In this document: positions 35,316-45,774 of the stretch, in pieces | Layout: each line of letters opens with the position of its first letter | Position numbering within the stretch: position 1 is the stretch's first letter | DNA from: Eumeta japonica | Taxonomy: Eukaryota; Arthropoda; Insecta; Lepidoptera; Psychidae | Length of the DNA stretch: 64,000 nt | NCBI GenBank assembly: GCA_005406025.1 | Contig: BGZK01001419.1 | Location: 92,384-156,383, forward strand | Direction of reading: 5' to 3' | Translations under genes and position numbers: made by a program | Notes under the pieces: model-generated | Told to the model about the DNA's origin: nothing | The model's database searches: none | Seen by the model: only the letters and a program-made list of their open reading frames with translations

Positions 35316-35370
35316 ATGCCCCAGATAGAGAAGATGGACGGCCTCTACAGTTCCTGGAAAACTGGAAAAA
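35316..35370 (+). CDS. Elongase coding exon 1 (residues 1-18)
   Basis: The exon opens at the acceptor TTTTCAG|AT (35299) with 17 bases of 5' UTR. The ATG at 35316 gives MPQIEKMDGLYSSWKTGK, then a donor A|GTGAGT after one base of the next codon. The phase-1 join to exon 2 creates a Ser codon. A second in-frame ATG at 35334 has the stronger context (GAGAAGATGG), so initiation there, giving 335 residues, is possible. The short N-terminus with WKTGKSP directly before DSWPLMSSP fits insect ELO proteins, where this region is variable and lumenal. Confidence is lower than for the other exons because it carries no conserved motif. Confidence 0.75.
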
Positions 35371-38300
35371 GTGAGTTGTGTGCACGACGTGTCCGACCGC
35401 GCGCCACGCATAATCGTGCCCGGGCGCGGCCGGCGATTGTATGTTCAAAATTGCTAAACAGCCTCTTTTGTTATTTAAATGGCCGCGGTGCACAGCCATC
35501 GCCGCGGCGGGTCAGGGGTCGTGATTCGTTCCTTCCCTGTTTTAATACATTTTATTTATTGTTATTTAGTAAATAAATGTGTGTGTCAAAACAAAAAAAA
35601 AAACATTCCGAAACATATTTGTCCAAATTAATTTCTTTTTTCTATTTGCAAAGATTGTTGCCATTTGTCTGGCGATTGAAGAAAAATATTTAGTCGGCCG
35701 TTCGATATGTCACGCAAAATTTTGAAACTGACTCTCAAAACTTTTCGGAACTGCAAAACTTGATGTTTAACCTGCTTTTATTAACTTCACCTGTATGTAT
35801 GTATGTGGGTGGGTATGTTTGTTTGTGACCCACTCGATTTTGACCTACTTTAAAGGGTCAAATTTCATTTAAACCTTTACGTTTATCAAGGACCCGATGA
35901 CTATACAATAATTTCATATTTAAAAAAATAATAATTAGAAACAATTTTAATTTCTGAAATTTTGTATAGTTTGAAATTGAAAATTTGAAAAAAAATAGTT
36001 ACTTGAAACATTAAAAAATTTAACAATTTTGAAAAATAAATGAAAAGTGAATTGTATGTAAAAATTTAGAAAAAAAAATTGAAATATTTGTATTATTTCC
36101 TAATGTTAACGAATTATACCGTCTTCATCCATCATAGATTAATTTATCTTGTAATTGTTTATTATAATTTACTAATCCCATTAGCCGACCTGTACGCCAA
36201 GAAGTTGCCAACAGAGTTAGTATGTCATGTCCGAATTTTTAGACATGAATATACTTAAAATCCGTAAAAACATGGTATTTAAAGTAGACTGTAATCGTAA
36301 GAAAATGACGGTAGCAAAATAATACGATTTAAATTAGCAGGTAATTAGTTTCAATTTTAGCGTGTGCGCATGTGAGGTAGACAAATACGCAGGAAATCTT
36401 CGTTGTATATTAATTCTTTTATTCCATTTGTACCTACCATAAAACTGTGACAGCAAAAACTACGGATGTCAGAAACGACAGATTTAAGTTTGTGCCCACG
36501 TGAGTGATGTCGCAGCTACAGAGGATCAAGCAACCGTGCTCTACGGCAACCGCCGAGCAAGTTTATGAGATAGTGGTATACGCCATAGACTTGCGTATAC
36601 AAAAAGGATGTCTGAAAAACTGACAAATAATAGGAAATGGCGTAACTGTATAATTTTTTTTTGTATTTGAGTTACAAAAAGATATTTGTAACACAATGCA
36701 ATTTATCAAGTAATATGTTAACTTTGTTTTTTATAGGCTTATGTTTTATCGTTTCTTAAGATTATGACGTAACTAGTCGTTTATCTTCGCGTAGGAACGT
36801 AGTCTCAGTATCGAAAAAAGTCTCAAATTGTCGTCTCCACACGTCAGTAAGCTGTCGCTGTCTCATTACGCCGCAAGCCCTGGGAGAACTCTAATTGTAA
36901 CAACTCGGTACTTTCTAAGCCTCTGGATACGTCCGGGGGGCCATATTGCTATCGTGTATTGAGTAAATAATATTTACATACTTTATTTAAATTACTCTTT
37001 TTAAGTACATATTTTCTACGTTACGTGCTCAAATTGGAGTTCCAATCAAGTGCTGCTGCTATATCTGTGCTGTATGTATATCAGTCTTGTATGTGAAAAA
37101 CTGTATGACCTTCATGTGCAGACATTAAATTCCATGTCAAATTTTTTATACAAATGCCTAATACCATATTTTTTTTACGATCGAAATTGTTTCAGACGTT
37201 CAGTCTAACTGAAAAACTATAAAAAATAAAATAATAGGTTCAATAGAGTTAAAAGTTTTATATGTCCCTAGTCGACGTAAGACTATTTTCTACCGAACAA
37301 TCTCAATTGGTCCGAGTCGAATTGCCGCGGAGCACGCTTTATGGCTCACACACACGCGCACGCACGCGTAGTGACATAAGTTTTCCGGCCGTATTTTGAA
37401 GTTAAATAATGTAAGTCAATAAAGTGGCCACTCGTTTGAGTATGCGCATTTACGATAATGGAACTAGACGGTACACCCTAGTCGATGACGTAGAGGCGCG
37501 GGACGCCGCCGGGGGTCGCGGTGATGTTCGCGATACAGACGGTTTGCTTTCAATTAATTTCCAATAACATAATGTGTTTCTTTAAGCGTCGCATCCGCTG
37601 TGTACTCTATAACACTGTCAACTCGCTCGTTTGATAACGTACTCGATTCTAGGTTTCAAAATTATTAAAACTTCATTCAATCGTGAGGATACTATAGAAT
37701 CCTTTATGATAGTACAATTATTATATGTACATAATTTATTTTCTGTTCAAATAATTCTCCTAAATATTTTAAAAAAACCTATATCGAACCTGTGATTGCT
37801 GAGTTAGGTATTAATTCAAGTTTTGACGTGACAATTTCCTCTCCGGAGGCCTGTCCTAAAGATTGATGTTAAGAAAATTTCCTTGTCTATCCTGTTATCC
37901 TAATCGTTGTACGATATTGTTATGGTACCAAGTGAATGTCTTTATTATAAATTTTATGCGGCGTGTTGAAGGCCGTCCGCGGAAGGAGTTCAGTGTGTGC
38001 GATTAGCTAATTTAGCTAAAAACTTGTTATCGCTTCACTTCATGGCCACAATAAATGATTATGTTACGACTTAAGAAATTTCGATATCTTTCTGTTAGAA
38101 AATGAATAATCTATGGGCACAAATGACATCCTAGTGAATATAAAATGCAGGTTTGTTAATAAGCAATCGTGTACTCAGTCGTGAACGTTGAAGATTTAAT
38201 TAAAGATTTTCTTGATAATTTTATATCACTGTTAACTGTTAATCACTCGCTGATCAAATAATTCAATATAAAAGATGCGAAGTAGTATAGACGTAATAAC

Positions 38301-39603
38301 AAAATATTGAAAACATTCGTCAATCCGTTTTCCCCGTGACGGGCATAAATTTTCGCGGGCAAAAAAAGTCTGTAGCCGCGAACGTTGTATCAATATATGT
38401 CGTTTTTCTTAAAGTAGTGGTATATTTAAAACTCTGAAAGGTAAATGTAATGTAAAAATTCATTTATTTTTGGTTTAGCTGCATAATTTTAAAAAAGATA
38501 TCCGAAACACTGGATGAAAGTCGGCTAAAGAAGTACCATTTACAAAGAGTCAACGCCAATGCAGCTGCTATGTTGATATCGTAATTGAATGATTTTTTGT
38601 TCTGGAGGGACTAGTGGCACCAGTAAGAAAGACTCTGCGACGACGTCGAGGCAGAAGTAGTCGATGGTCAATGGAAGTCACTGCGACTGTATTTGTGCCA
38701 AAACATAACGGTGGTTCTAAATGAAAGGCGTGTATTTTAAAAAGATGTACAAACTTGATTGCCTAGTTACAATGCAGACTAAAAGTGGCTTTTTGTTGGC
38801 TAATGCTAAGGCTTAAGGAATGCTAAAGTTTCAAAATGTTCTGATTTTTTGAATAATACGTTGTGCGTAATCTGAAGAATACGAAAGAAAGACTCGTAAA
38901 TCTACAGAACCTATACTACTGGCACCTTAAAAATCATTTTCAAAGAGTTATGGATTCGTTCGAACTGCTTCTATACCTAATTCTGAAAATTGTGTATGAT
39001 TTCTCGAAAAAAATCTACTAAACTTATTAGAGGACAGTCCTTCCTGCTCAAAGACAAATGTTGTGGTAAAAAGGTGGATACCTGTTGTGGAACATATCGA
39101 AAACAAGTGAGAAATTATTGAAATTGAGTATATTCGGTACGGTTCACTGGCGGCTAAGTAGCCTCCCTTGTCACAAGAATTCAACCCTTTAGTTTTTTTT
39201 AACTTCCACCTATAAAAATTTTTTGTTTCATGAACTAGGAAGATATTGTTTTCTTCCGATTTACGCAAATCGATTTTTCATCAGATCTTGGCGTTTTAGG
39301 GTCGTATGAATCTATTTTAGTTCAAATTTTCAGGTAACTTAATTTATTGAGTTGACCATTTTTAAAGACAAGGAGCGCGAACGCACGCGAAAACACACAG
39401 AGTAAGAGAAAAAGAAGAGACATAACACCAAGATACATATACACACAGAGAAACACATACACACATACGGAGGGGAATAGAGAGAGAGATACACACAGAG
39501 ACGGACAGAAACACACACATAAAACACACAAGCGCACAGAATGACCGAAACGCACATGCAAACACACGGCGATAAACAATTGACGGTGCTATATGCTGCG
39601 CAG
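35371..39603 (+). other. Elongase intron 1
   Basis: A 4.2-kb AT-rich intron. A GT/TG-rich segment around 35790-35830 and the following text to about 35900 resemble an old dispersed repeat. A GC-rich islet is at 37490-37530. CA/GA-rich low-complexity DNA fills the last 230 bp. Open frames on the minus strand at 38948-39268 and 39322-39739 are chance products, the latter arising from the CA-rich tract and the reverse of exon 2. Confidence 0.7.
39370..39560 (+). repeat. CA/GA-rich low-complexity tract before exon 2
   Basis: The tract repeats ACACACAGAG-, ACACATAC- and AGAGAGA-type words. It occupies the usual polypyrimidine position upstream of the exon 2 acceptor with purines, leaving only a weak acceptor context (GCTATATGCTGCGCAG). 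Confidence 0.8.
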
Positions 39604-39791
39604 GTCCGCTGGTGGACTCGTGGCCGCTGATGTCCTCGCCGGGCCCGCTGCTGAGCTCGGTGCTGCTGTATCTCGCGCTGGTGGCATTAGGGCCGAAGCT
39701 GATGCGATCCCGCCGCCCCTTGCAGCTCACCACGCTCATGACGTATTACAATGCTTTTCAAGTCATACTGTCCTGCACTATTTGCTACAAG
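39604..39791 (+). CDS. Elongase coding exon 2 (residues 19-81)
   Basis: The exon runs from acceptor CTGCGCAG|GT to donor TACAAG|GTATTT and ends in phase 0. It encodes DSWPLMSSPGPLLSSV, the hallmark start of insect ELO proteins. The first membrane helix covers about residues 33-48 (LLSSVLLYLALVALG), followed by the GPKLMRSRRPLQL cytosolic turn and the second helix TYYNAFQVILSCTICYK. The GPKLM and YNxFQVxxS elements are conserved in the family. Confidence 0.93.
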
Positions 39792-41482
39792 GTATTTTTA
39801 ACATAATAGTAAATTATTTTTTAATTTCATTTATTTATTAATATTCGTTTTGAAATTAAAATATTAAATTATTGAAACAAAGCTTTTCTAAAACGTGAAT
39901 TGCCATCGTCCGCGTGCCCGATCGGACACAATAAATTACATCTGATTTCGATCCAAATTGCTACCTCGATCTTGACTCCCGTTTTACTCATTTTTAAGCC
40001 CCATCCCCCTTTCAAATTTTGAAAACATGCCATCAGAAATAATATGAAATAAAATAAAATGTCTGCTTGCTTAAACAGAATTCCCTTCAAAAATCATGAT
40101 AATTTCTTTTGGCAGCACTTTCGTCAGTCATGATTAGCGATAACACACTAATAAGAGAAAGTAATTCGCATATTGCATGAGAATTCTTGCGCGGTTTGAC
40201 CATGTGCTTGGTTATTTACCTTTTATAGATTTCTCAACTTATTTTAATTCACATCAATGTCCTTTCTTTTCACAATTTTATCCACTAACTTTTTGTTCTA
40301 TCTGTTTATATATTCCATAAATTTTGGAATTAGTAATAATCTCACTATTCCAAAGAGATACACATTTGAAATTTGAAACATAGAACTGGAATACAATGCA
40401 ATATTAACTAGGCTCTTTGTCTATCAGTTTATATGCTTGTTGATTCGGTACAATTTTACAACGGGTTATACACTGGAGAATTAATAAAGTTAGTAGATTA
40501 AAATGAATCCTCATAAAATCACTCATGTGCCTGTAGTTTTGTCCGTCACAGGTGTTTACTTGAGAAAGCTTTAGACATACGAACTTGAAATTGGACATAA
40601 TTATATTATATGGTAACCCACATTCAATCCGATATCTATTTCTTCAAAATAATCAGTAACAAATTACAGGGAAATCAAAAAGTGTAATTGGAAAAATATA
40701 AATTGATCTTGTAGGTTTGTATGAAAGAATTCAGTGAGCGCATTCTCAAACATTTATCGAGTATACTGCTAAGGTTTTATACTTAAAAGTACGTAAAAAG
40801 TATTTTATATTAAAAATTTCAACATTTCCTTCTCTATTTCCAAAGTTTAGTATTTGAAAAATCTGGAATAACGTAAGCAGTTTTATTTTATTTGAAAAAA
40901 CTCGCAAATATATTTTGTTTAACTATTTAGTTTTATTTTTCGTTTTACTTCCATTTTTATTATAACATTCTTAGTACAAAATTTTAAGAATTCATAAAAT
41001 TCAATAAAACAACGAATTTCTCATTTCTTTAAATGATGAAGATGAATTTAAACCCGTTATGGTTGCTTTTCTCAGATTCATGAATATAGAAACGTATTTC
41101 TCCTTTTTGGTACTGTTACCAATGACAGCACACAGTACACAAAAGTACACAGTATACAAAAAGGAATCTTCAGTGCGTGAGCGCATTTCTGTTTTTCTGA
41201 ATATTGCACACCATTTATTGCTATATTATTTAGCTTGTAGTTTACGGACCGATGACTTTCATCAGATAAAATGTTTCATCAAATTCAGTTAAGCCATTTT
41301 CGTATTGAAAGAAGACATAAAGATAAAGAGACAAAAAGATAAACAGTCAATACTTTATATTTTACATTAGGATGTGTTCTGTTAGTATTGTAAACTTCAT
41401 AGAAAGTACAATAGCAAGGACACTGAAAGTAGCTTATGTTTACCGGACAGAGAATTACTACCGCATATCAGTATAGATCCAC

Positions 41483-41700
41483 TAGGCCAGTCAAATCTTA
41501 CAAAAAAAAACCTTACAAACGCAAACGTGATGTAAAGCTAAATTTTCAGTTTGTTACTTCGACCCATTTGAGAAACGTGAAACTGTATTTTGTAAGCAAA
41601 AGAAAGTTGTGCTAGCTGCGTTATATGTGAGAAACTGCTAAATTTTTGGACTTTTTTTACTTTTTGTACTTTATCTCACAAACTTTGAGTTTTTTTTTTA
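41483..41700 (+). repeat. Outer element left terminal inverted repeat
   Basis: Pairs with 44640-44855 in reverse complement with only scattered mismatches over about 200 bp. Confidence 0.85.
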
Positions 41701-42047
41701 AATTATTTCCCACATAATTTTTAAATTGTATTCCATTTATGACAATTTGAGCCTGCCCACAGCTCTGTACGTTTAATAACTTAAGAGAAATAACACAATA
41801 AAATTGGCATTAATTAAACACTTTTCCACAAAAGGTTTCACAATTTATAGTTAATTTAGAGTCAAGAGAGAAAAGCGCACACGAACGCGAACGAACCGCA
41901 AACGAGTGTGTAAAATATGCAGACCAGTAATGCCACAGCGCTTCAAATACAGAGTAAAAAGTAGCTTGATTAATAAAGTTACATTACGCGGTAAGAAACC
42001 GACCATAAACCATCTAAAATTCAAACAATAGAGCCTATTACGCTCTA

Positions 42048-42078
42048 CGGTCCAAAGCCCGCTCCGGGCTTTGGACCG
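42048..42078. repeat. Perfect 14-bp hairpin with partial second copy
   Basis: CGGTCCAAAGCCCG (42048-42061) and CGGGCTTTGGACCG (42065-42078) pair around the loop CTC. A degenerate tandem copy (GCCCGCTCCGGGC) follows at 42089-42101. It lies in the outer element between its left TIR and the inner element. This could be the stem of a transposase-binding or transcription-terminating structure, or simply a local inverted duplication. Confidence 0.9.
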
Positions 42079-42471
42079 TTGAGGCATAGCCCGCTCCGGG
42101 CATTGGATCTTTGAGGGAAGAATTATGAGAAACTAATATCTAGTACACATATTCACCTATCACCAAAACACAAAACGGAATCAGTAGAACTTAAAGTTAC
42201 TTTGCAATCACTGCGAAAACTAAAAAGGCGAAAATATAGTTTTTACGGTATACTCGTAGTCCAGGATCCATGGTCCATTTTTACACTTCATTACTATCAA
42301 GCTAATTTTCCGTAAGTAACTTCATTTTGATGAGACGTCCAACTATTTCCTGTACGAAACTCTCGATTGTGGTAGCTAACAGAGGTATCAATGATAAAAT
42401 ATGTTGATTTGATGATTCTCAAAAATTTATTGCTAACGGGGTTTTTTTTAATCTCAAGACAATTATTTAAA

Positions 42472-42891
42472 ATGAAAATGAAAATAAAGAAATATTAAAA
42501 GAAAAAATCGTAGGATATGATCCTTCCAGTTTACCACCAACAAAACAAGAATTGCTTAAACAAATTAAAAGAAATGTATTCATCTGCAATATATGGTGTA
42601 ATGCACATGTGCGGTGCCCCTCGGAAAAATTGCCAGAAAATTTTGGATGGACAATAATTGATGGCAAATATGAATATTATTGGTTTGATGGTCCTCAAAG
42701 TCCATCTTTTGAATCATTATCTTCTGACATACAAGGTACCCTATTAATACTATTGTTATTTATTGATTCATTATTCATAATTATATAATTTACTCAATTT
42801 TTTCATGTTAGATATCACAAGTGAGGAAAGTGAAATAGATAAAGACGACAGCGATGTTAGTAGCGAAGATTATAAAGATTTATCAGATTAA
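42472..42891 (+). CDS. Transposon-borne two-exon reading frame, 5'-truncated
   Basis: The frame is open from just after a TAA near 42466 and reads GYDPSSLPPTKQELLKQIKR, then NFGWTIIDGKYEYYWFDGPQ followed by SP, to a donor at 42735 (CAAG|GTACCC). A 76-bp intron ends at the acceptor TTAG (42811). Exon 2 (42812-42891) adds an acidic tail (DITSEESEIDKDDSDVSSED) and a stop. AATAAA signals follow at 42948 and 42955. The LPPT...R...W...GW...DG...P layout resembles the LPPT/YxQVQ-W segment of the protein relic in the outer element, so this is probably the C-terminal end of a related mobile-element protein. No start codon or catalytic part remains. Confidence 0.5.
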
Positions 42892-43403
42892 TCTGATGAT
42901 GATTATTTTTTTTTGTATATAAATACCCAAATTTTTGTACCTAGTATAATAAAAAATAAAGTTATTTAAATGTTAATAAATATTTTTTTACTATATCATA
43001 AGATACAGTTAAGTTAAGTAACATAAGTTACAAATAGGAAAATGAAAAAATGACAATTCTTGTCGGACTGGTGATACACTCCTGTTTTCTTGTAGGACAT
43101 TGTTTGATTTGGGCAGAAAACACACTAACCTATTCTGTAATATTTTTGTCCTACAGTTAGTAACGAGAAAAGTGATCTTGTGGTATTAACAATTTCTGAG
43201 CATAGGACCGGGTTAACGTATCATGCAATTTGGAAGACAATATGACTGTTAAATTATATAAATATTATCTAAGTAAAAAAAATCAGCTGGTTAGTTATCA
43301 TTTATAATGACCTCGTTATCGATACTTGTTGGAAGGAGGAGACTCCTTGATCGAATCTTAGATTTTGTAGGACAAATATATTTTCGAATAATTTAGATAA
43401 TTA

Positions 43404-43613
43404 TCTTGAAATTTAATAAAAAAAACCCCGTTAGTAATAAATTTTTGAGATTAATCAAATCGACATATTTTATCATTGATACCTCTGTTAGCTACCGCCA
43501 TCGAGAATTTTCGCGTAGAAAATTGTTGGCCGACTCTTCAAAATGAAGCTACTTACGGAAAATTAGCTTGATAGTAATCAAGTGCAAAAATGGACCGTAG
43601 ATCCTGGACTAAT
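43404..43613 (-). repeat. Inner element right terminal inverted repeat
   Basis: Reverse-complement partner of 42259-42465. It ends at ATCCTGGACTA. Confidence 0.85.
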
Positions 43614-43739
43614 ATGGATCTACGTAAACACTTATGACATGAAATTGTGGCCATTAGGAGAAAAGAAAAATAAGATAAAAGTTGATATTTATAACATTGT
43701 AAAGAATAGAAATCTTACGAAAAACCAAATTTTACGTTT

Positions 43740-44385
43740 TTATGAGAGTCCGGTTGATCGCCTTGTAGAGACAACCCTTATTGAGAAAAGATCTCCAAAC
43801 GCTTGATATATTCTTCGCTGTCGGAGTTGTCTATTTCCATTGTGGTGATATTTTGGCATGACTTGCCACGACAGAAATAACAAATAGCAGAACACTTTAG
43901 TCCAGCTTTCTGGCATGTGCAACCAACCTCGTCTAGTGCACCCTTTGTGACACTTGCATGATATAAATTGAAGGAGAGTTTGAGTAGCTGGGTCTTTTAC
44001 GCAAGTTACAGGAAAAAGCCTCTGCTGGTTTCTGGTCAATTCCCAATTATTTTTATTTTTGTCTACTTCCAACCACTTCTGGACTTGGTGATATGTTCGA
44101 TACGTACGTTGAGTTGCAGCCTCTTCAATTGGGGGAAGATAAGTCAGGTGGATTTTAGCGTTAGCAGCTGTTCGCACGAAGATTTTATAACAGAGAATGA
44201 AAAGTGCTTGTAACTCCTCCACAAGGAGATTATTTCCAGCAGAAGCTATTTCTTCATGAGTGGCTTCAGATTTCAGGTATATGGTAGTTATATTTATCAT
44301 TTGGGGGTGTTTTTGGAGGACATCAAACATCTACACATTTCCATGCCAAAAAAAAGCAGTAGTATCGCAACCGGAGAAGACGCAT
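43740..44385 (-). pseudogene. Relic of a GCDTT/Cys-rich mobile-element protein (outer element)
   Basis: Minus-strand frames spell, in order, an FSGCDTTAFFG block (about 44350-44380), a 196-codon frame from 44330 with ATHEEIASAGNNLL, then LPPIEEAATQRTYRTYHQVQ and KW, then CVKDPATQTLLQFISCKCHK and GC. In a shifted frame come GLKCSAICYFCRGKSC and an acidic tail with DNSDSEE and a stop near 43795. This is the C-terminal half of a protein family abundant in insect genomes as transposon fragments (TGCDTTS..F; LPPT...RVYYQVQxWLG; C-x-C-K-x-G-C). At least two frameshifts separate the pieces, and the catalytic N-terminal half is missing. The GCDTT motif suggests a PIN/XPG-like nuclease. The Academ assignment is an inference. 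Confidence 0.65.
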
Positions 44386-44639
44386 ACTAATAATATTAAT
44401 CTAGGGGTGAAAGATAACTCTCATTTATTAAAATATGTAGAGAAAAATAAAGAGTCTAATTCACTCTTGTTACTTTTCTAGAAGTACACATTGTTCACAC
44501 AAGATGCAAGCTCGTTTAAGAGTACCAAAATTTTTAAAATTCTAATTTTTAAGGTATTGTATTTTTTTAATTATTAGACATACGGAATAGTGGTGGGTTC
44601 AAATTGTGTTAAATTTAATACACTTTAAAAATTATATTG

Positions 44640-44855
44640 TAAAGTATTAAAAAAGAACGCATAATTTGTTAGATAAAGGACAAAAAGTAAAAAAAAGTCC
44701 GAAAATTTTGCAGTTTCTCACATATAACGCAGCTAGCACAACTTTCTTTTGCTTACAAAATACAGTTTCACGTTTCTCAAATGGGTCGAAGTAACAAATG
44801 AAAATTTAGCTTTACATCACGTTTTGCGTTTTTAATGCACAATATGACTGGCCTA
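44640..44855 (-). repeat. Outer element right terminal inverted repeat
   Basis: Partner of 41483-41700. Its tip TGACTGGCCTA ends about 62 bp before the exon 3 start, so the branch point for exon 3 must lie at or just beyond the transposon edge. Confidence 0.85.
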
Positions 44856-44917
44856 TACTGCAAATACCGTGAACACATTGATTGTAAATGAGTAGAGTTG
44901 CCATTTGTACTCGACAG

Positions 44918-44995
44918 GCGCTGAGTCTGAGCCTGTTTCGAGACGGCGTCCTGTACGCCGGCTGCCGGTACCCAGCCAGCACGCTCAACCCGCAG
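44918..44995 (+). CDS. Elongase coding exon 3 (residues 82-107)
   Basis: A 78-bp exon, phase 0 at both ends, from acceptor TCGACAG|GC to donor CCGCAG|GTACTG. It encodes ALSLSLFRDGVLYAGCRYPA followed by STLNPQ. The Y..GC+Y segment before the catalytic half is typical of insect ELO proteins and leads into the next membrane segment. The CpG-rich codons contrast with the flanking AT-rich transposon and intron. The acceptor has a poor pyrimidine tract (GTTGCCATTTGTACTCGACAG). Confidence 0.92.
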
Positions 44996-45527
44996 GTACT
45001 GGTCGCCGTACCACGTCCGCGTCACGTTACCAAAACAACTGTTGATAAGCTATTCTGTTAAGACTGAATACATTTCGAGACTAGGTTACAATAAACGAAA
45101 AAGTTGTAGTATTATTTTTCAAATCATACTAATTCAAAACTTGTGAAAATCATTCATATTTGTATTACTAGATAGCGGTAAATTATGGCTTTTGCCAGGT
45201 AAAGGAAAGTCCTAGTTATTTTTTTTTAGAGAGGACTTAACATTCTTATCTAACTTTTTATTTACTAAGCTTTTTGTCTTTATTTTTCAAGGCTATTTTT
45301 TACACTATCGTAAAATAATCTTCAAATTTAATCAATAGATAGTAGATAATAAAATATATTTTTTAATTACACCAACACATTTCTGTCAAAAAATAGTAAG
45401 TAATGCCTTAACTTAAAGTAAGGAACAATTGATTATATGAATCCGACACTGGCTGGTTTTTGAATGTACTTAACACGTAGGTTAACTTAAGAATTTGTTT
45501 AGATATGACCACTTGTTTATGTTTCAG

Positions 45528-45617
45528 TTGCTGGACGTAGGCTGGTGGTATTTCTTCGCCAAATTCATCGAACTTTTGGACACGATTTTCTTTGTACTCA
45601 GAAAGAAAAACAAACAG
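45528..45617 (+). CDS. Elongase coding exon 4 (residues 108-137)
   Basis: A 90-bp exon, phase 0 at both ends, from acceptor TGTTTCAG|TT to donor AAACAG|GTCGGT. It encodes [20 protein letters not shown] followed by [10 protein letters not shown]. This contains the ELO motif KxxExxDT (K119, E122, D125, T126) and the RKKNKQ loop directly before the histidine box. It is separated by a 15.2-kb intron from exon 5. Confidence 0.95.
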
Positions 45618-45774
45618 GTCGGTATTTAATCAATAACATATATACATAGATCAGTATTACCGATCAGTATTATGTTCCAAATACAATCAATGTAACCAAT
45701 TCCCCTATTCAAAACCGTCAATTTCTATAAGTAGTTATACATTTAACCGCATCGATGCCCTTAGTTCACAAAAA

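Larger units (their letters stand above)
42259..43613 (+). mobile_element. Inner long-TIR DNA transposon nested in the outer one
   Basis: Arms of about 207 bp (42259-42465) and 210 bp (43404-43613) are inverted repeats. Both tips read TAGTCCAGGAT. The arms also share ATTACTATCAAGCTAATTTT, AGCTAACAGAGGTATCAATG and AACGGGGTTTTTTTT. The 1.36-kb element carries a short spliced reading frame on the + strand with its own poly(A) signals. The phrase AAGCTAATTTTCC..AAGTA.CTTC near each tip resembles AAAGCTAAATTTTCA..TTACTTC in the outer TIRs, so the two elements may belong to the same superfamily. It splits the outer element. Confidence 0.8.
41483..44855 (-). mobile_element. Outer long-TIR DNA transposon (Academ-like?)
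   Basis: The terminal inverted repeats cover about 220 bp: 41483-41700 against 44640-44855. They share TAGGCCAGTCA at the tips, ACGTGATGTAAAGCTAAATT, GTTACTTCGACCCATTTGAG, AAACTGTATTTTGTAAGCAA and AAAGTTGTGCTAGCTGCG. The left tip carries a small insertion relative to the right (CAGTATA...TAGGCC against CAGTATAGGCC). The interior encodes, on the minus strand, the C-terminal part of a mobile-element protein family with a GCDTT motif and a Cys-rich tail (43790-44385). A second long-TIR element is inserted at 42259-43613. The superfamily call rests on resemblance to XPG-nuclease-like Academ proteins and is tentative. No target-site duplication was resolved. Confidence 0.75.
39792..44917 (+). other. 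Elongase intron 2, invaded by nested transposons
   Basis: A 5.1-kb intron. About two thirds is the nested transposon block 41483-44855. The remaining 39792-41482 is AT-rich without recognised features, apart from a short pyrimidine-rich tract near 39945-40010. Only about 60 bp separate the outer element's end from exon 3. Confidence 0.8.

Noticed and set aside
37822..37840. Terminal fragment of the 460-bp repeat (TTTTGACGTGACAA)
   Set aside because: Only 14 bases match and the following sequence diverges at once. This is within chance for a window of this size or too short to assign.
39370..39560. CRISPR-like or structured repeat array
   Set aside because: This is simple CA/GA low-complexity sequence without spacers, in a eukaryotic intron.
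39322..39739. Three overlapping minus-strand ORFs rich in Cys/Val/Ser
   Set aside because: They are the reverse translation of the CA/GA low-complexity tract and of elongase exon 2.
43582..43806. 74-codon + frame spanning the inner element's right edge
   Set aside because: It crosses the transposon boundary and overlaps the reverse of the outer element's protein relic. No independent support.
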